Positions 18,630 through 27,781 of a stretch of DNA of 64,000 bases are shown here, one piece after another (within the stretch, counting starts at the first letter, position 1; each line of letters opens with the position of its first letter). The stretch comes from Prochlorococcus sp. scB241_528N17 (GTDB lineage: Bacteria > Cyanobacteriota > Cyanobacteriia > PCC-6307 > Cyanobiaceae): NCBI GenBank assembly GCA_000634735.1, contig JFLG01000084.1:68946-132945 (forward strand), given 5' to 3'. The notes beneath the pieces are model-generated. The model had not been told where the DNA came from. It ran no database searches and saw nothing but the letters and a program-made list of their open reading frames with translations. The position numbers were made by a program, and so were the translations under genes.

Positions 18630-20113
18630 TTAATTTTCCAAAAGAAATTTAATCCCATAAAAAAGATAAACAATAACAAAATAGGTTTATCTCCAAATTT
18701 TGTATAGAAGGTCTTTTCGGATGAAAAATTAGGAAAAACTACTTTATTTTGCTCCACATTTAAATCTAGAAGTTGAATTATTTTTCCATCATCTTGAACT
18801 AAGCCCGAAGGGCCGGTATTTGATACTAGTAAATTATTTTTCTTATTTTCAATACTTCTCAATCTAGCCAAAGATAGGAATTGATTATAAAGCTTAGTTG
18901 GATATGGATCTAAATTTGCTGCAGTTATTATTAGTTTTGCGCCGCTATTAATAGCCTTTCTTATTTCTAGTCCATCACTAATTTCGTAACATATAGCTAC
19001 TGCAAGTGGGGGGGTAAATTTAGGATCAAAATATCTTGAATCAGAGCCTGGTTGAATTCCTCCTACTGCAGATAATCCTCTTGAAAAACCATCTAAAAAT
19101 CTGGGTATTTTTTCACCTATTGGAACAAGTCTATTTTTATCTATAAATGAGGTAAAAGATTTATCTCCAATTTGAAATCCGAGTAAAGAACTTCTTAACT
19201 CATTATTTGAATTTCTGAAACCTCCTGACAAGGTATTAACCTTAATGCCTTTTGAATAATAAAAATTATTAGATAGAGTTCCTTCAGGGGCAACAAGAAG
19301 TTTCGCTTTGTTTGATAAAGCATATTTTTGAGCAATAGATAGCTTTTCTTCAATAAATTCATCATTTATTTTTAATTTTTCTCTAGTTGGTATATTAGTT
19401 TGCCAAATAGCTACTGGATATTCATAATTTCTTTTTATTGGAGTTGTTAAACCTCCAAATAAATGTAAGAAAATAAAAATCAAAAGTCCTAAAAGAAATA
19501 CTTTTTTAAAGTAAAGTTTTCTTTCCCATCTACCTTGAATATAAAAAATCCAAAATCCAATCAATACTTGTAATACGCATAAACCACTTGCACCAATCCA
19601 TCTTGCTAAACCAGCAAGATAAATATCACCTGGGATAAGACTCTCTCCTAAACCTATCCAAAAAAAAGGTGTTTGAGAAAGTATCAATTCACCAACACCC
19701 CAAGTCAAAGATAAAAAAAATACTTTTACTGTTAAAGATAATATTTTCATTTTAAAAACATCCTCTTTCCAGAGAATAATTTTAACTAACAATCCCCATA
19801 AATAAACTAATATCCCACCCAAAAAAGCGCAAAATAATAAAATTAAAATAGCAATAATTAAACTTGCAAGCCATGAAAACCCAAGCCATGCCAATGGATG
19901 AAGATCATAAAGCCAAGAATGACTTATTAAGATAAAGAAAAAACCCCAATAAAAATTTGCTATTCTCCTTTCACTCCCCTTCCATAAAATAAATAATGAT
20001 ATAGGCATAAAAATCAGCCAAAAATGAGTTGAAACTGAAATTCCTCCTAAAATCCCTCCCAAACAAGGGTAAAAATATTGTCTTAGACTTTTAATTTGAG
20101 TTGGGATTAACAA
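18626..20113 (-). CDS. lnt: Apolipoprotein N-acyltransferase
   Basis: Inner-membrane enzyme that adds the third acyl chain to lipoproteins. The N-terminal half has about six transmembrane segments. The periplasmic nitrilase domain begins near 240 with the catalytic Glu in [10 protein letters not shown], the Lys in [14 protein letters not shown] and the Cys in [11 protein letters not shown], so the Glu-Lys-Cys triad is intact. A last hydrophobic segment closes the 495 aa protein. It overlaps the mnmA stop by 4 bp. Presence of lnt implies triacylated lipoproteins and hence Lol-type sorting. Confidence 0.94.
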   Translation of the reverse strand: MLIPTQIKSLRQYFYPCLGGILGGISVSTHFWLIFMPISLFILWKGSERRIANFYWGFFFILISHSWLYDLHPLAWLGFSWLASLIIAILILLFCAFLGGILVYLWGLLVKIILWKEDVFKMKILSLTVKVFFLSLTWGVGELILSQTPFFWIGLGESLIPGDIYLAGLARWIGASGLCVLQVLIGFWIFYIQGRWERKLYFKKVFLLGLLIFIFLHLFGGLTTPIKRNYEYPVAIWQTNIPTREKLKINDEFIEEKLSIAQKYALSNKAKLLVAPEGTLSNNFYYSKGIKVNTLSGGFRNSNNELRSSLLGFQIGDKSFTSFIDKNRLVPIGEKIPRFLDGFSRGLSAVGGIQPGSDSRYFDPKFTPPLAVAICYEISDGLEIRKAINSGAKLIITAANLDPYPTKLYNQFLSLARLRSIENKKNNLLVSNTGPSGLVQDDGKIIQLLDLNVEQNKVVFPNFSSEKTFYTKFGDKPILLLFIFFMGLNFFWKIN

Positions 20114-20199
20114 TCTAAAATTACGAAATTAAATTTATAATCACTCATTTATTGTACCTTCATTCTGTAAACTAAGTTTTAGTAACTTTCAAAATTTAA

Positions 20200-20772
20200 G
20201 TGAAAGAAGTCTTTATTAGCTTTGCAGTTTTTGTTTTTTGTGTTTCATTAACTCTTTTCAGCCAATTTAATTCACCACAAGTTGTTAATGCTGCTGAATC
20301 AGAAACTCAGTCAGTTCAAAGAACACCTGTTGCAAAATCATCAAATGTCTCAAATAATAATTTATTTGAACTAGACCCTTCAGATCCAAATCCTATACTT
20401 TTCGCTATGGCAGAAGAAACACCATCAGACAACAATTCAAGGACTACAGAAAGTGGTCTAATTATTGCAGATATAGTAAACGGGGAAGGAGATGAGGCTA
20501 GTGCTGGGCAAACAGTTACTGTAAATTACACAGGAACCCTAGAAGACGGGACACAATTTGATACCAGTATCGGCAGAGCTCCATTCAGCTTTCCCTTGGG
20601 TGCTGGTCGAGTAATAAAAGGTTGGGACGAAGGTGTAGCAGGCATGAAAGTTGGAGGCAAAAGAAAATTGACAATACCTCCGGAACTTGGATACGGATCA
20701 AGAGGAGCTGGAAATGTAATACCTGCTAATGCGACTTTAATATTTGAAGTTGAATTATTAAAAGTCAATTAA
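20200..20772 (+). CDS. FKBP-type peptidyl-prolyl cis-trans isomerase, exported
   Basis: Proline isomerase that assists folding outside the cytoplasm (thylakoid lumen or periplasm). GTG start; the N-terminus has a hydrophobic signal segment ([19 protein letters not shown], about 5-23) with a likely cleavage after VVNAA. A Ser/Asn-rich linker runs to about 80. The FKBP domain then covers the rest: [54 protein letters not shown] and the closing [10 protein letters not shown]. It is 190 aa, a single-domain exported type common in cyanobacteria. It lies 78 bp upstream of sodN on the same strand. Confidence 0.94.
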   Translation: MKEVFISFAVFVFCVSLTLFSQFNSPQVVNAAESETQSVQRTPVAKSSNVSNNNLFELDPSDPNPILFAMAEETPSDNNSRTTESGLIIADIVNGEGDEASAGQTVTVNYTGTLEDGTQFDTSIGRAPFSFPLGAGRVIKGWDEGVAGMKVGGKRKLTIPPELGYGSRGAGNVIPANATLIFEVELLKVN

Positions 20773-20850
20773 ATTAAGTAAGAAAAATATCTAAGACTTT
20801 TCAATTTAGTTAATCTCCAAGTAATATATGTACAACATCAAATATTTGAA

Positions 20851-21324
20851 ATGTTAAGTAAATTCATCAATTCTTTTCTAGATAAAAAATCCCCAATGAC
20901 AGTCCATGCTCACTGCGATGGTCCTTGTGGTGTTTACGACCCAGCATCTACGAGAGTTGCAGCTGAAGCAGTTTTATCAATGACAAAAAAACTTATTGCA
21001 TTAGAAGCTCCTTCTAGCACTGATTCAACAGAGTGGGCTACATACAGTAATACATTTTCTAGATATGTTGCAGTTAAAGAAGAGCAAGCAAAAGAAACAA
21101 AAAAAGAGATTCTAATTTTGTGGACAGATTACTTTAAACCAGTTCACTTAGAAACTTATCCAGACTTACATGAAACCATTTGGAAGGCGGCTAAATTATG
21201 CAGTGCATGCAAAGTTAATATTGACTTAGCGCAAGCTGAAGAACTCATGAGTTATGTAGAAAAAATTCATAATATTTTCTGGGCTTCAAAAGGAAGATCA
21301 GACGCTTTTGTAAAAGCTAGTTAA
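20851..21324 (+). CDS. sodN: Nickel-containing superoxide dismutase
   Basis: Removes superoxide with a nickel centre, replacing Fe/Mn-SOD in many marine cyanobacteria. The nickel hook HCDGPCGVYDP begins at His21 with Cys22 and Cys26, so residues 1-20 are a propeptide that must be removed to expose His21 as the new N-terminus. The helical-bundle body follows, total 157 aa. The maturation protease sodX follows after 29 bp. A TAATAT box at 20822-20827 is a candidate -10 element. The enzyme makes the cell nickel-dependent, in line with the transporter next door. Confidence 0.97.
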   Translation: MLSKFINSFLDKKSPMTVHAHCDGPCGVYDPASTRVAAEAVLSMTKKLIALEAPSSTDSTEWATYSNTFSRYVAVKEEQAKETKKEILILWTDYFKPVHLETYPDLHETIWKAAKLCSACKVNIDLAQAEELMSYVEKIHNIFWASKGRSDAFVKAS

Positions 21325-21353
21325 TCAGAGTTATTTTCAAAAGTTTTTTTGAT

Positions 21354-21725
21354 TTGATTTTATTTTTTTTAGGTTTAAGAAAAACCGCGATTATTAGTGG
21401 TGAATCGATGTTTCCTTACCTAAAAGAAGGCGATATTGTATTTTTTAAAAAATATAAAAAGAATCAATCAATACTTAAAAATCGACAAGTAGTTATTTTT
21501 AATCATCCAATTAAAAATAAACACCTAATAAAAAGGATAAATTCAGTAAATCAAAATAACGTTGAGGTTATTGGAGACAATATTGAATTTAGCGAAGATA
21601 GTAATAAATTTGGATTAATCAATAACGAAAAAATAATTGGGATTGTCACCTCTAAATTAATTATTCCTAAATTAAAAAATTTTTTAATTCAAAAAAACAG
21701 AAGCACTTCTTTGAATCCAAAATAA
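21354..21725 (+). CDS. sodX: NiSOD maturation peptidase SodX (S26 signal-peptidase-like)
   Basis: Short S26-family peptidase of 123 aa that is thought to remove the NiSOD propeptide. The serine motif is SGESMFPYLKEGDIV (Ser near 18) and the lysine motif is HLIKRINSV (near 60), followed by the VIGDN element typical of signal peptidases. It lacks a long membrane anchor beyond the short hydrophobic N-terminus. The start is TTG; there is no nearby in-frame ATG before the catalytic Ser. The 3' end overlaps the convergent nickel transporter gene by 42 bp. Confidence 0.92.
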   Translation: MILFFLGLRKTAIISGESMFPYLKEGDIVFFKKYKKNQSILKNRQVVIFNHPIKNKHLIKRINSVNQNNVEVIGDNIEFSEDSNKFGLINNEKIIGIVTSKLIIPKLKNFLIQKNRSTSLNPK

Positions 21726-22355
21726 TCCCAAAGAAAAGGAAAGCCCTCCTGCTACAGCTATTAATCTTTTAATAAATTTTTGACTAGACTTAAAGGTAGT
21801 AAAAGATATTAAACAAGTAAAAAGATTCATACTTATTAGTGAACCAATCAAATATGAAATCAAATATAAGCAAGCGCTTGTTAGAGGTAGTGCTAAAGCA
21901 GGAAGAACTGCGAGAAAATGTGAACCTCCAGCTATACCGTGTAGTAAGCCTAAACCAGTCAAAGCATGTGAGTGCTTATTATTTTTTTTCTTTTCCTTAA
22001 CATGAAAGTGAAAGTGACGATGGGCAATTCCATTCTCATGCTTATGGGAATGCGAATGGATACTTAATAGAAAAGAATTTTTTATAGCAAATACTCCAAC
22101 AACTAGAAGAGAAATTCCAACTAGGAATTCGGCAATACTAGAAAATTTGTTTAATGGCGTAACATCCTTAATAAAAATCGCTAGAAAAGCTAACAAGAGG
22201 ACTCCTGAAGAATGTCCCAAGCCCCATGAGAAACTATTTTTTAGAGCTTTTTGGGGATTATTAATCGCTGCTGGGGCCATTGCAATTAAATGATCAGCTC
22301 CACTAACAACATGCACAAATCCTGCAACTATACCTGTTAAAATTACAGCCTGCAT
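21684..22355 (-). CDS. UreH/NicO-like nickel transporter
   Basis: Polytopic membrane protein of 223 aa with about six hydrophobic segments. The N-terminal FVHVVSGADHLIAMAP resembles the conserved His/Asp nickel-site motif of UreH-type permeases. A second such motif is GLGLLHGIAGGSHFLAVLPAL. Between them a cytoplasmic or periplasmic loop has about ten His residues (near 99-130), a typical metal-sensing or metal-collecting stretch. Its convergent 42-bp overlap with sodX makes nickel supply to NiSOD the likely job. The substrate is inferred, not demonstrated. Confidence 0.85.
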   Translation of the reverse strand: MQAVILTGIVAGFVHVVSGADHLIAMAPAAINNPQKALKNSFSWGLGHSSGVLLLAFLAIFIKDVTPLNKFSSIAEFLVGISLLVVGVFAIKNSFLLSIHSHSHKHENGIAHRHFHFHVKEKKKNNKHSHALTGLGLLHGIAGGSHFLAVLPALALPLTSACLYLISYLIGSLISMNLFTCLISFTTFKSSQKFIKRLIAVAGGLSFSLGLFWIQRSASVFLN

Positions 22356-22410
22356 ATATATTCAGTACAACTTTGTTTATTCAATTTTATAGCACGATTT
22401 GAAGTCAATA

Positions 22411-23298
22411 TTAAATTGAGTTAAATAATTTCTTGAAAGATTGTTCAATATCACTTTCTCTCATAAAAGTTTCACCAATTAAAACTCCCTTGATTCCAAT
22501 AGATCTAAGAGATTCTAAATCTTCGGCACAATTAATTCCGGATTCGCTAATGGGCAGAATATTTTGTTTTAAAAAAATATCAGCATATTTATGCATCAAT
22601 TCTATTGATGTTTTTAAATCCGTTTTAAAAGTCTTTAAGTCCCTATTATTTATTCCAATCAAATTAAAAGATTTTAACTTTATAATCCTTTCTAATTCAT
22701 TATCGTTATGGACTTCAACAAGAACACTCATCTTTAAATTATCAGCTATTTTCTTTAAATAAATTAAATCGTCATCACTTAAAATCGCAGCGATTAATAA
22801 TATTGCATCAGCACCTGATACCCTTGCTTTATAAATCTGATAAGCAGATATAATAAAATCTTTACAGAGTAGAGGGAGATTTGTTGATTTCCTTACAGTT
22901 TCGAGAATTGCATAACTACCTTGAAAAAACCTTTTATCGGTAAGTACTGAGATACATGATGCACCTAATCCTTCATAACAAATTGCTATGTCTTCAGGAT
23001 TAAAATCTTTTCTAATAACTCCTTTACTCGGACTAGCTTTTTTTATTTCAGCAATCACTCCTGGTTTTATTTTTGACTCCAAAAGATTTTTATAAAAATC
23101 TTTGGGAGCAGGAAGGTTTTCAATCTTTTTTATTAGATCTTCTAGAGAAAAGATTTTTTTAAAATTCTTAATTTCAATATCCTTATGCCATACAATTTCT
23201 TCAAGAATATTTTTTGCTTGTGCTTCCCTATGAGGTACAGCATATTCTAAATTTTCTACCCTAACTGTTGGATTCGGTGGCCTTCGTCTTATCTCCAT
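22411..23298 (-). CDS. trpC: Indole-3-glycerol phosphate synthase
   Basis: TIM-barrel enzyme of tryptophan synthesis that closes the indole ring. At 295 aa it is longer than the ~260 aa core because of an N-terminal extension seen in cyanobacteria ([22 protein letters not shown]). Diagnostic stretches are [15 protein letters not shown], the [12 protein letters not shown] loop, [47 protein letters not shown] and SESGI. It is separated by 12 bp from lpd on the same strand. Confidence 0.96.
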   Translation of the reverse strand: MEIRRRPPNPTVRVENLEYAVPHREAQAKNILEEIVWHKDIEIKNFKKIFSLEDLIKKIENLPAPKDFYKNLLESKIKPGVIAEIKKASPSKGVIRKDFNPEDIAICYEGLGASCISVLTDKRFFQGSYAILETVRKSTNLPLLCKDFIISAYQIYKARVSGADAILLIAAILSDDDLIYLKKIADNLKMSVLVEVHNDNELERIIKLKSFNLIGINNRDLKTFKTDLKTSIELMHKYADIFLKQNILPISESGINCAEDLESLRSIGIKGVLIGETFMRESDIEQSFKKLFNSI

Positions 23299-23310
23299 TA
23301 ATTTTAAATA

Positions 23311-24750
23311 TTATTTTATTTGAGAAGCAGCTTGTTTATACGCGACCTCAACCACTTCACTAAGAGTAGGATGAGTATGAACTTCTTTAGATAATTCAAT
23401 TACATCTTGGTTCCTTGAAATAGCGTTCGAAATTTCTTGAATCAAATCAGCTGCATGTAACCCAAAAATATGAGCACCTAATACTTTCCCATTATCTTTA
23501 TTGAAAATCAACTTCAGAAGTCCATCACTCTCCAATTCAGCCAATGCTTTTGAATTAGCTTTAAAGAAGCTTTTGACAACTCCCAAAGTAAAGTTTTCTT
23601 TCGCAGATATCTCTTTAGCTTCAGCTTCAGAGAGACCAACTGAACTTATCTCAGGATGAGTAAAGGTTGCTGCAGGGATACTTTTATAATTAATTTCGAC
23701 ATTACCACCGCAAATATTATCAACAGCAATAGTACCCTGCGCTGCAGCTGTATGGGCAAGCATGAGTTTTCCTGTTACATCTCCAACAGCCCAAATATTA
23801 GGTATTATTTCATCACCATTCTTTACTCTCATTTGATCATCTACAGGAATGAAACCTTTTACTGTTTCGATACCAATCGACTCAAGATTTAAGTTATTAC
23901 TATTAGGACTTCTGCCAGTTGCGACTAGTACAGCGTCAACTTCTAAAGTTTCTACAACTTCCTTAGATTTTGCATCAGTCAGTTCTATTTTTACAGGGCA
24001 TCCAGGTGTTATTTTTGTCGCAAAGACATTTGATTTTGTGTCTATATCTCTTGCTTGAATAAGACTCTTTTTAGCAATTTTTGTAATGTCTGGATCAAAT
24101 GTTGGCATAATATTTTCCAAAGCCTCGATCATGGTAACTTCACAACCAAGCGCGGTATAAACATCAGCAAATTCTAGACCTATATATCCGCTTCCAATAA
24201 TTGCTATCCATCTTGGAAGCCACTCAAGTTTAACCGCATCATCACTAGTAAATACAGTCCTATTATCCACAGTTATTCCTCGGGGCACAAAAGGAGAAGA
24301 GCCTGTTGCTATAACAATATTCTTACATGTGAAAATTTTATCAATTCCGTTTTTATCTCTTACACCCACTTTTTGATTTCCTGCAATTCTGCCAATGCCC
24401 AAAATAATTTCAACTCCACTTCTTTTAAGAGTTTTTGTTAAATTTTCTCTAACATTTAAAACTAAATTATTTGCATGATCTGCAATTTTTGATCTCTCGA
24501 ACCTTACTGGTGAAGCATGTATACCAAATTTAGCTAAATGTTCATAATCAGCTATTTCTCTGACTTTTCCACTCGCAGCCAAAAGAGCTTTAGATGGAAC
24601 ACAACCTTTATTTACACAAGTACCTCCCATATCAGAAGATTCAACAATTGCGACTTTCAGTCCCTTACCAGCGGCATGCTTAGCGGCATCAAAACCTCCA
24701 TATCCTGCTCCTATTACGATTAAATCAAAATCAAAACTTGAATCAGTCAC
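23311..24750 (-). CDS. lpd: Dihydrolipoamide dehydrogenase (E3)
   Basis: FAD disulfide oxidoreductase serving the pyruvate dehydrogenase complex and the glycine cleavage system. N-terminal FAD motif VIGAGYGGFDAAKHAAGKG, redox pair in GGTCVNKGCVPSKALL (about residues 42-57), NAD-binding GSGYIGLEFADVY, and the C-terminal dimer interface with HTHPTLSE. Length 479 aa is standard. It lies 12 bp upstream of trpC and 12 bp downstream of the SpoU gene stop, suggesting one transcription unit. PdhA (E1 alpha) is in the window 9 kb to the left. Confidence 0.97.
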   Translation of the reverse strand: MTDSSFDFDLIVIGAGYGGFDAAKHAAGKGLKVAIVESSDMGGTCVNKGCVPSKALLAASGKVREIADYEHLAKFGIHASPVRFERSKIADHANNLVLNVRENLTKTLKRSGVEIILGIGRIAGNQKVGVRDKNGIDKIFTCKNIVIATGSSPFVPRGITVDNRTVFTSDDAVKLEWLPRWIAIIGSGYIGLEFADVYTALGCEVTMIEALENIMPTFDPDITKIAKKSLIQARDIDTKSNVFATKITPGCPVKIELTDAKSKEVVETLEVDAVLVATGRSPNSNNLNLESIGIETVKGFIPVDDQMRVKNGDEIIPNIWAVGDVTGKLMLAHTAAAQGTIAVDNICGGNVEINYKSIPAATFTHPEISSVGLSEAEAKEISAKENFTLGVVKSFFKANSKALAELESDGLLKLIFNKDNGKVLGAHIFGLHAADLIQEISNAISRNQDVIELSKEVHTHPTLSEVVEVAYKQAASQIK

Positions 24751-24761
24751 TTTTTATTTAT

Positions 24762-25589
24762 TTATTTAGAGGTGTATGCGACTCTTTTTCGTTCTAGTAA
24801 TAACGGAACTGCAACACAAGCCACATTCAATGATTCTACAATCTCACTATGCGGAATTGTAATTGTTTCATTAAAAGCTTCTTGAATTTTTTTATGAATA
24901 CCCTGGCCTTCATTACCCAAAATTAATGCTGTACGTCTAGACCAATCAACTTCCCAGTAGGGTTTTGAAGGTTTTTTTGAACTCTCATTATTGCTACTAG
25001 TAGAGAAAATCTTAAATCCTACATTTGATAATTCAGACAAAGACTTAAGTAAAGAATTTAATATTTCTTCTTCAATGCCATCAAATCTTAAAAATGGCAG
25101 ATGAAAAACTGCACCTGAAGATGCTCTTAATACCTTTTGGCCTAATGGGTGAGCACCTCCAGCTAAAAAAATTGCATTAACACCCGCAGCTAAAGCGGTT
25201 CTAAATAGATTACCCATATTCCCAGGATCTTGAATTCTGTCGAGAACGAGAACAAAATCATCTTTTCTATTAAATTGATAATTAGGTATTGATGAAATCT
25301 CTACTAAAGCCGCTATCCCATCTGGATTAATTGTTGAAATCGCAGATGCCAAGACTTCCTCTGAGACAAGATTTATTAATGACTCATCAAATTTTTTGCT
25401 TAGATTTTGATTCTTTCTTAGCCATTTTTCGGTGACTAAAATCTTAGAGGGATTTTTTCCAGACTTCAGCAATTCTTCAATGAGATGTGTACCTTCTATG
25501 CAAAAAAAGTCTTGATCTTTTGGAGATGATCCTCTTTTAAATGATCTAAATCTTTTAACTAGATTGTTGTTTTTACTAGTTATTTTTAA
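24762..25589 (-). CDS. SpoU/TrmH family RNA methyltransferase, start codon unclear
   Basis: 2'-O-ribose methyltransferase of rRNA or tRNA. The catalytic SPOUT domain is complete: LVLDRIQDPGNMGNLFRTALA, ALILGNEGQGI and SLNVACVAVPLLLERKR. The first ATG/GTG/TTG in frame is a TTG at 25472, but upstream codons clearly encode the substrate-binding domain (ITSKNNNLVKRF, then FFCIEGTHLIEELL). That frame stays open to a stop at 25638-25640 with no canonical start in it. Near-canonical candidates are TTA at 25589 and ATA at 25604; the coordinates given use the first. The gene either uses an unusual start or has lost one. Confidence 0.85.
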   Translation of the reverse strand, partial: LKITSKNNNLVKRFRSFKRGSSPKDQDFFCIEGTHLIEELLKSGKNPSKILVTEKWLRKNQNLSKKFDESLINLVSEEVLASAISTINPDGIAALVEISSIPNYQFNRKDDFVLVLDRIQDPGNMGNLFRTALAAGVNAIFLAGGAHPLGQKVLRASSGAVFHLPFLRFDGIEEEILNSLLKSLSELSNVGFKIFSTSSNNESSKKPSKPYWEVDWSRRTALILGNEGQGIHKKIQEAFNETITIPHSEIVESLNVACVAVPLLLERKRVAYTSK

Positions 25590-25744
25590 AAAAGTATTTT
25601 CTATGACTATTTTGAAAAATTTGTTATCAACTATATTTTAATTACATAAATATTTTGATCAATTATTTATTAAATTTTTATTTCCCAAGAAATCAAAAAA
25701 TACATTTTCACTTTTAATTAATATTCATGACGTTACATAGGGTG

Positions 25745-25790
25745 GACTTAATATTATTAGTTTGTCATGATGAATCTAATAAATTAAGTC
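25745..25790 (+). promoter_or_regulatory. Stem-loop abutting the murA start codon
   Basis: GACTTAATATTATTAG (25745-25760) pairs with CTAATAAATTAAGTC (25776-25790) over 15 bp with one bulged base; the 15-nt loop contains the palindrome TCATGA. Only three bases separate the stem from the murA ATG at 25794, so in RNA the ribosome landing site would be inside or beside the stem. Alternatively the DNA palindrome is an operator for the short intergenic region shared with the SpoU gene. Confidence 0.6.
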
Positions 25791-25793
25791 TTA

Positions 25794-27164
25794 ATGATTT
25801 GCGGAAGCAAAACGAAGTCATTTCTTAAATCGCAAAATTTAAAGATTCTTGGCCAAGGCAAGTTAAATGGAATAGTTGAAATAAGTGGTGCGAAGAATTC
25901 CTCCTTAGTTTTATTGGCCTCATCATTGCTAACTAATGAAAAAATAATTCTTGAAAATGTACCTTTTCTCACTGATATTGAAAAGATGGGTAATATCTTA
26001 AAGAATTTAGGAGTGAATTTAGTTCGTAAAAACAACCAACTAGAAATAGATCCAACAACTATTTTAATTAAAGAACTTCCATATGAACTTGTTAATGGAT
26101 TAAGAGCTAGTTTCTTTTGTATAGGAGCACTATTAACTAAATTTGGAGAAGCTCAAGTACCGTTACCAGGTGGGTGCAATATTGGTTCAAGGCCAATAGA
26201 AGAGCATATTAATGGATTAATCGCACTAGGAGCAGATATTATTATTGAAGAGGGAATTGTAAAGGCAAAAACAAGGGGGGACAAAAATAGACTTCATGGC
26301 ACTCATATTAAATTAAATTGTCCAAGTGTAGGTGCGACTGAAACTTTAATAATGGCAGCATCTTTAGCCAAAGGAAGAACTACTATTGAAAATGCTGCTA
26401 GAGAGCCTGAAGTTCAAGATTTATGCCAAATGCTAAATAAAATGGGGGCAAAAATTTATGACTCCGGTAAAGAAACAATTATTATTGATGGTGTTAATAA
26501 GCTTGGCGGATGTACCCATAAAGTAATTCCAGACCGAATAGAAGCTGGAACTTTTCTAATAGCTGCTGCTGCAACTTCCTCATCAATAACAATTTCTCCA
26601 GTAATCCCTCATCATCTTGAAGCTGTCACTAATAAGCTTCAAGAGAGTGGGAGTAAAATTACGATTAAAGGTAATTCGATTTCTATCAAGAGTAAAGAGA
26701 TTAAAGGAGTAGATATTGAAACAGCTCCTTTCCCAGGCTTTCCCACTGATTTGCAGGCACCATTTACAACTCTAATGACAATCGCAAATGGTGAATCAAA
26801 GATAACTGAAACAATTTTCGAAAACAGAATGAATCATATTTATTTACTTAATGAAATGGGCGCCAGTATAAAACTAAACAAAAACGTAGCTCACATCAAA
26901 GGTGTTAAAACAATTAATGGGATGAATCTAGTTGGCTCAGATTTAAGGTCATCAGCTGCATTAATAATTGCAGGAATCATCGCAAAAGGTAGTAGTAATT
27001 TCTATGGATTAGAACATCTAGATAGAGGTTATGAAAATTTTGAATTAAAACTAAAAAATTTAGGTGTAAAAATAATTAGAGAGATCAGTAAAAATACTTT
27101 TGAGGAGAATGAATATAAAATTGAACCAAGATCTGAGAATCTTTCAAAACTCGAAGCAGCTTAG
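25794..27164 (+). CDS. murA: UDP-N-acetylglucosamine 1-carboxyvinyltransferase MurA
   Basis: First committed step of peptidoglycan synthesis, transferring enolpyruvate to UDP-GlcNAc. At 456 aa it carries a roughly 17-residue N-terminal extension before the standard LKILGQGKLNGIVEISGAKN start. The fosfomycin-target Cys is present (LPGGCNIGSRPIEEH, Cys128). Two inside-out alpha/beta domains follow, with APFPGFPTDLQAPF and NRMNHIYLLNEMGA. An in-frame stop at 25785-25787 rules out any start further upstream. The 5' region holds a strong hairpin next to the ATG. Confidence 0.97.
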   Translation: MICGSKTKSFLKSQNLKILGQGKLNGIVEISGAKNSSLVLLASSLLTNEKIILENVPFLTDIEKMGNILKNLGVNLVRKNNQLEIDPTTILIKELPYELVNGLRASFFCIGALLTKFGEAQVPLPGGCNIGSRPIEEHINGLIALGADIIIEEGIVKAKTRGDKNRLHGTHIKLNCPSVGATETLIMAASLAKGRTTIENAAREPEVQDLCQMLNKMGAKIYDSGKETIIIDGVNKLGGCTHKVIPDRIEAGTFLIAAAATSSSITISPVIPHHLEAVTNKLQESGSKITIKGNSISIKSKEIKGVDIETAPFPGFPTDLQAPFTTLMTIANGESKITETIFENRMNHIYLLNEMGASIKLNKNVAHIKGVKTINGMNLVGSDLRSSAALIIAGIIAKGSSNFYGLEHLDRGYENFELKLKNLGVKIIREISKNTFEENEYKIEPRSENLSKLEAA

Positions 27165-27202
27165 TATTTTCCAAATGTATTTTTAAAACCAAGAAAGTTA
27201 AT

Positions 27203-27313
27203 TCAAACGTAAGCAATATTGATTAGTGAAATACAACCCAAAAATAATATAAGCAAAACTAGAAAGCGATTAGACCAAATTTTATTTAAACCATTAAATT
27301 TGAATTCGTTCAT
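27203..27313 (-). CDS. Candidate tiny membrane protein (36 aa)
   Basis: Frame of 36 codons from an ATG, beginning MNEFKFNGLNKIWSNRF and then a single hydrophobic helix (FLVLLILFLGCISLINIA). The polar, lysine/arginine-containing N-terminus followed by one helix is the form of a small single-span protein. Its ATG overlaps the stop of the preceding tiny frame in an ATGA junction, as expected for coupled translation. Not a petN, petM, psb or psa subunit that I can recognise. Confidence 0.45.
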   Translation of the reverse strand: MNEFKFNGLNKIWSNRFLVLLILFLGCISLINIAYV

Positions 27314-27417
27314 GCCCAAGTTCCGCTATTAGATCCGAATGTTGTAAGTATAGTTACTGCAATAAAAAAATAAGGGACAAATTTAAAGGATAATTTTTTG
27401 GCTTGAGATTTAGACAT
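27310..27417 (-). CDS. Candidate tiny membrane protein (35 aa)
   Basis: Frame of 35 codons starting at an ATG: basic N-terminus (MSKSQAKKLSFKF) then a hydrophobic segment VPYFFIAVTILTTFG and a short polar end. The stop codon overlaps the ATG of the next small frame by four bases. It lies in the gap between murA and tRNA-Leu, on the opposite strand from both. Function unknown; reading supported only by composition and the stop-start overlap. Confidence 0.45.
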   Translation of the reverse strand: MSKSQAKKLSFKFVPYFFIAVTILTTFGSNSGTWA

Positions 27418-27658
27418 TGGTTTTTTTTCAAATATAACACAATATTACTAAACATGAAGCTATCTCCTTAAAAAAAAGACTTTTAAGCTCATATAATCAC
27501 AAAAATGTATCAGAAATGTTTAAATTTTCTTTTTCCCCTCATTTCTTGTCAGCAAATGCAATAAATAATTCTATATTTTTATCGAAAAGATTAACTATTA
27601 ACAAACGTTATCTTGAAAACTTTTCCTTGACCAAAACAATAGTCAACAAGTTGATTTT

Positions 27659-27667
27659 TGTTATAAT
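27659..27667 (+). promoter_or_regulatory. Extended -10 promoter for tRNA-Leu
   Basis: TGTTATAAT matches the extended -10 consensus TGnTATAAT exactly, with the hexamer at 27662-27667. Transcription would start near 27674, about 20 nt before the tRNA. No good -35 box lies at the expected distance, which an extended -10 can tolerate. The same transcript probably continues into argD. Confidence 0.6.
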
Positions 27668-27694
27668 AAAAAAGTTCATTTTTTCAAAAGCCTT

Positions 27695-27776
27695 GGGAGC
27701 GTGGTGGAATTGGTAGACGCACCGCACTCAAAATGCGGCACCTTCGGGTATGTCGGTTCAAGTCCGACCGCTCCTA
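27695..27776 (+). tRNA. tRNA-Leu (anticodon CAA)
   Basis: 82 nt class II tRNA. Acceptor GGGAGCG pairs with CGCTCCT (one G-U), the D arm contains GGTGGAATTGGTAGACGC, the anticodon stem CCGCA/TGCGG encloses loop CTCAAAA with anticodon CAA. A long variable arm (around CACCTTCGGGTATG) and the T arm GTCGG-TTCAAGT-CCGAC follow. The discriminator is A, as expected for leucine; CCA is not encoded. Its 3' end is only 5 nt from the argD start codon. Confidence 0.97.
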
Positions 27777-27781
27777 CTTTA

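Noticed and set aside
27701..27781. Open frame in phase with argD running back through tRNA-Leu
   Set aside because: These codons are the tRNA itself; the argD family starts at the ATG at 27782, giving normal length.
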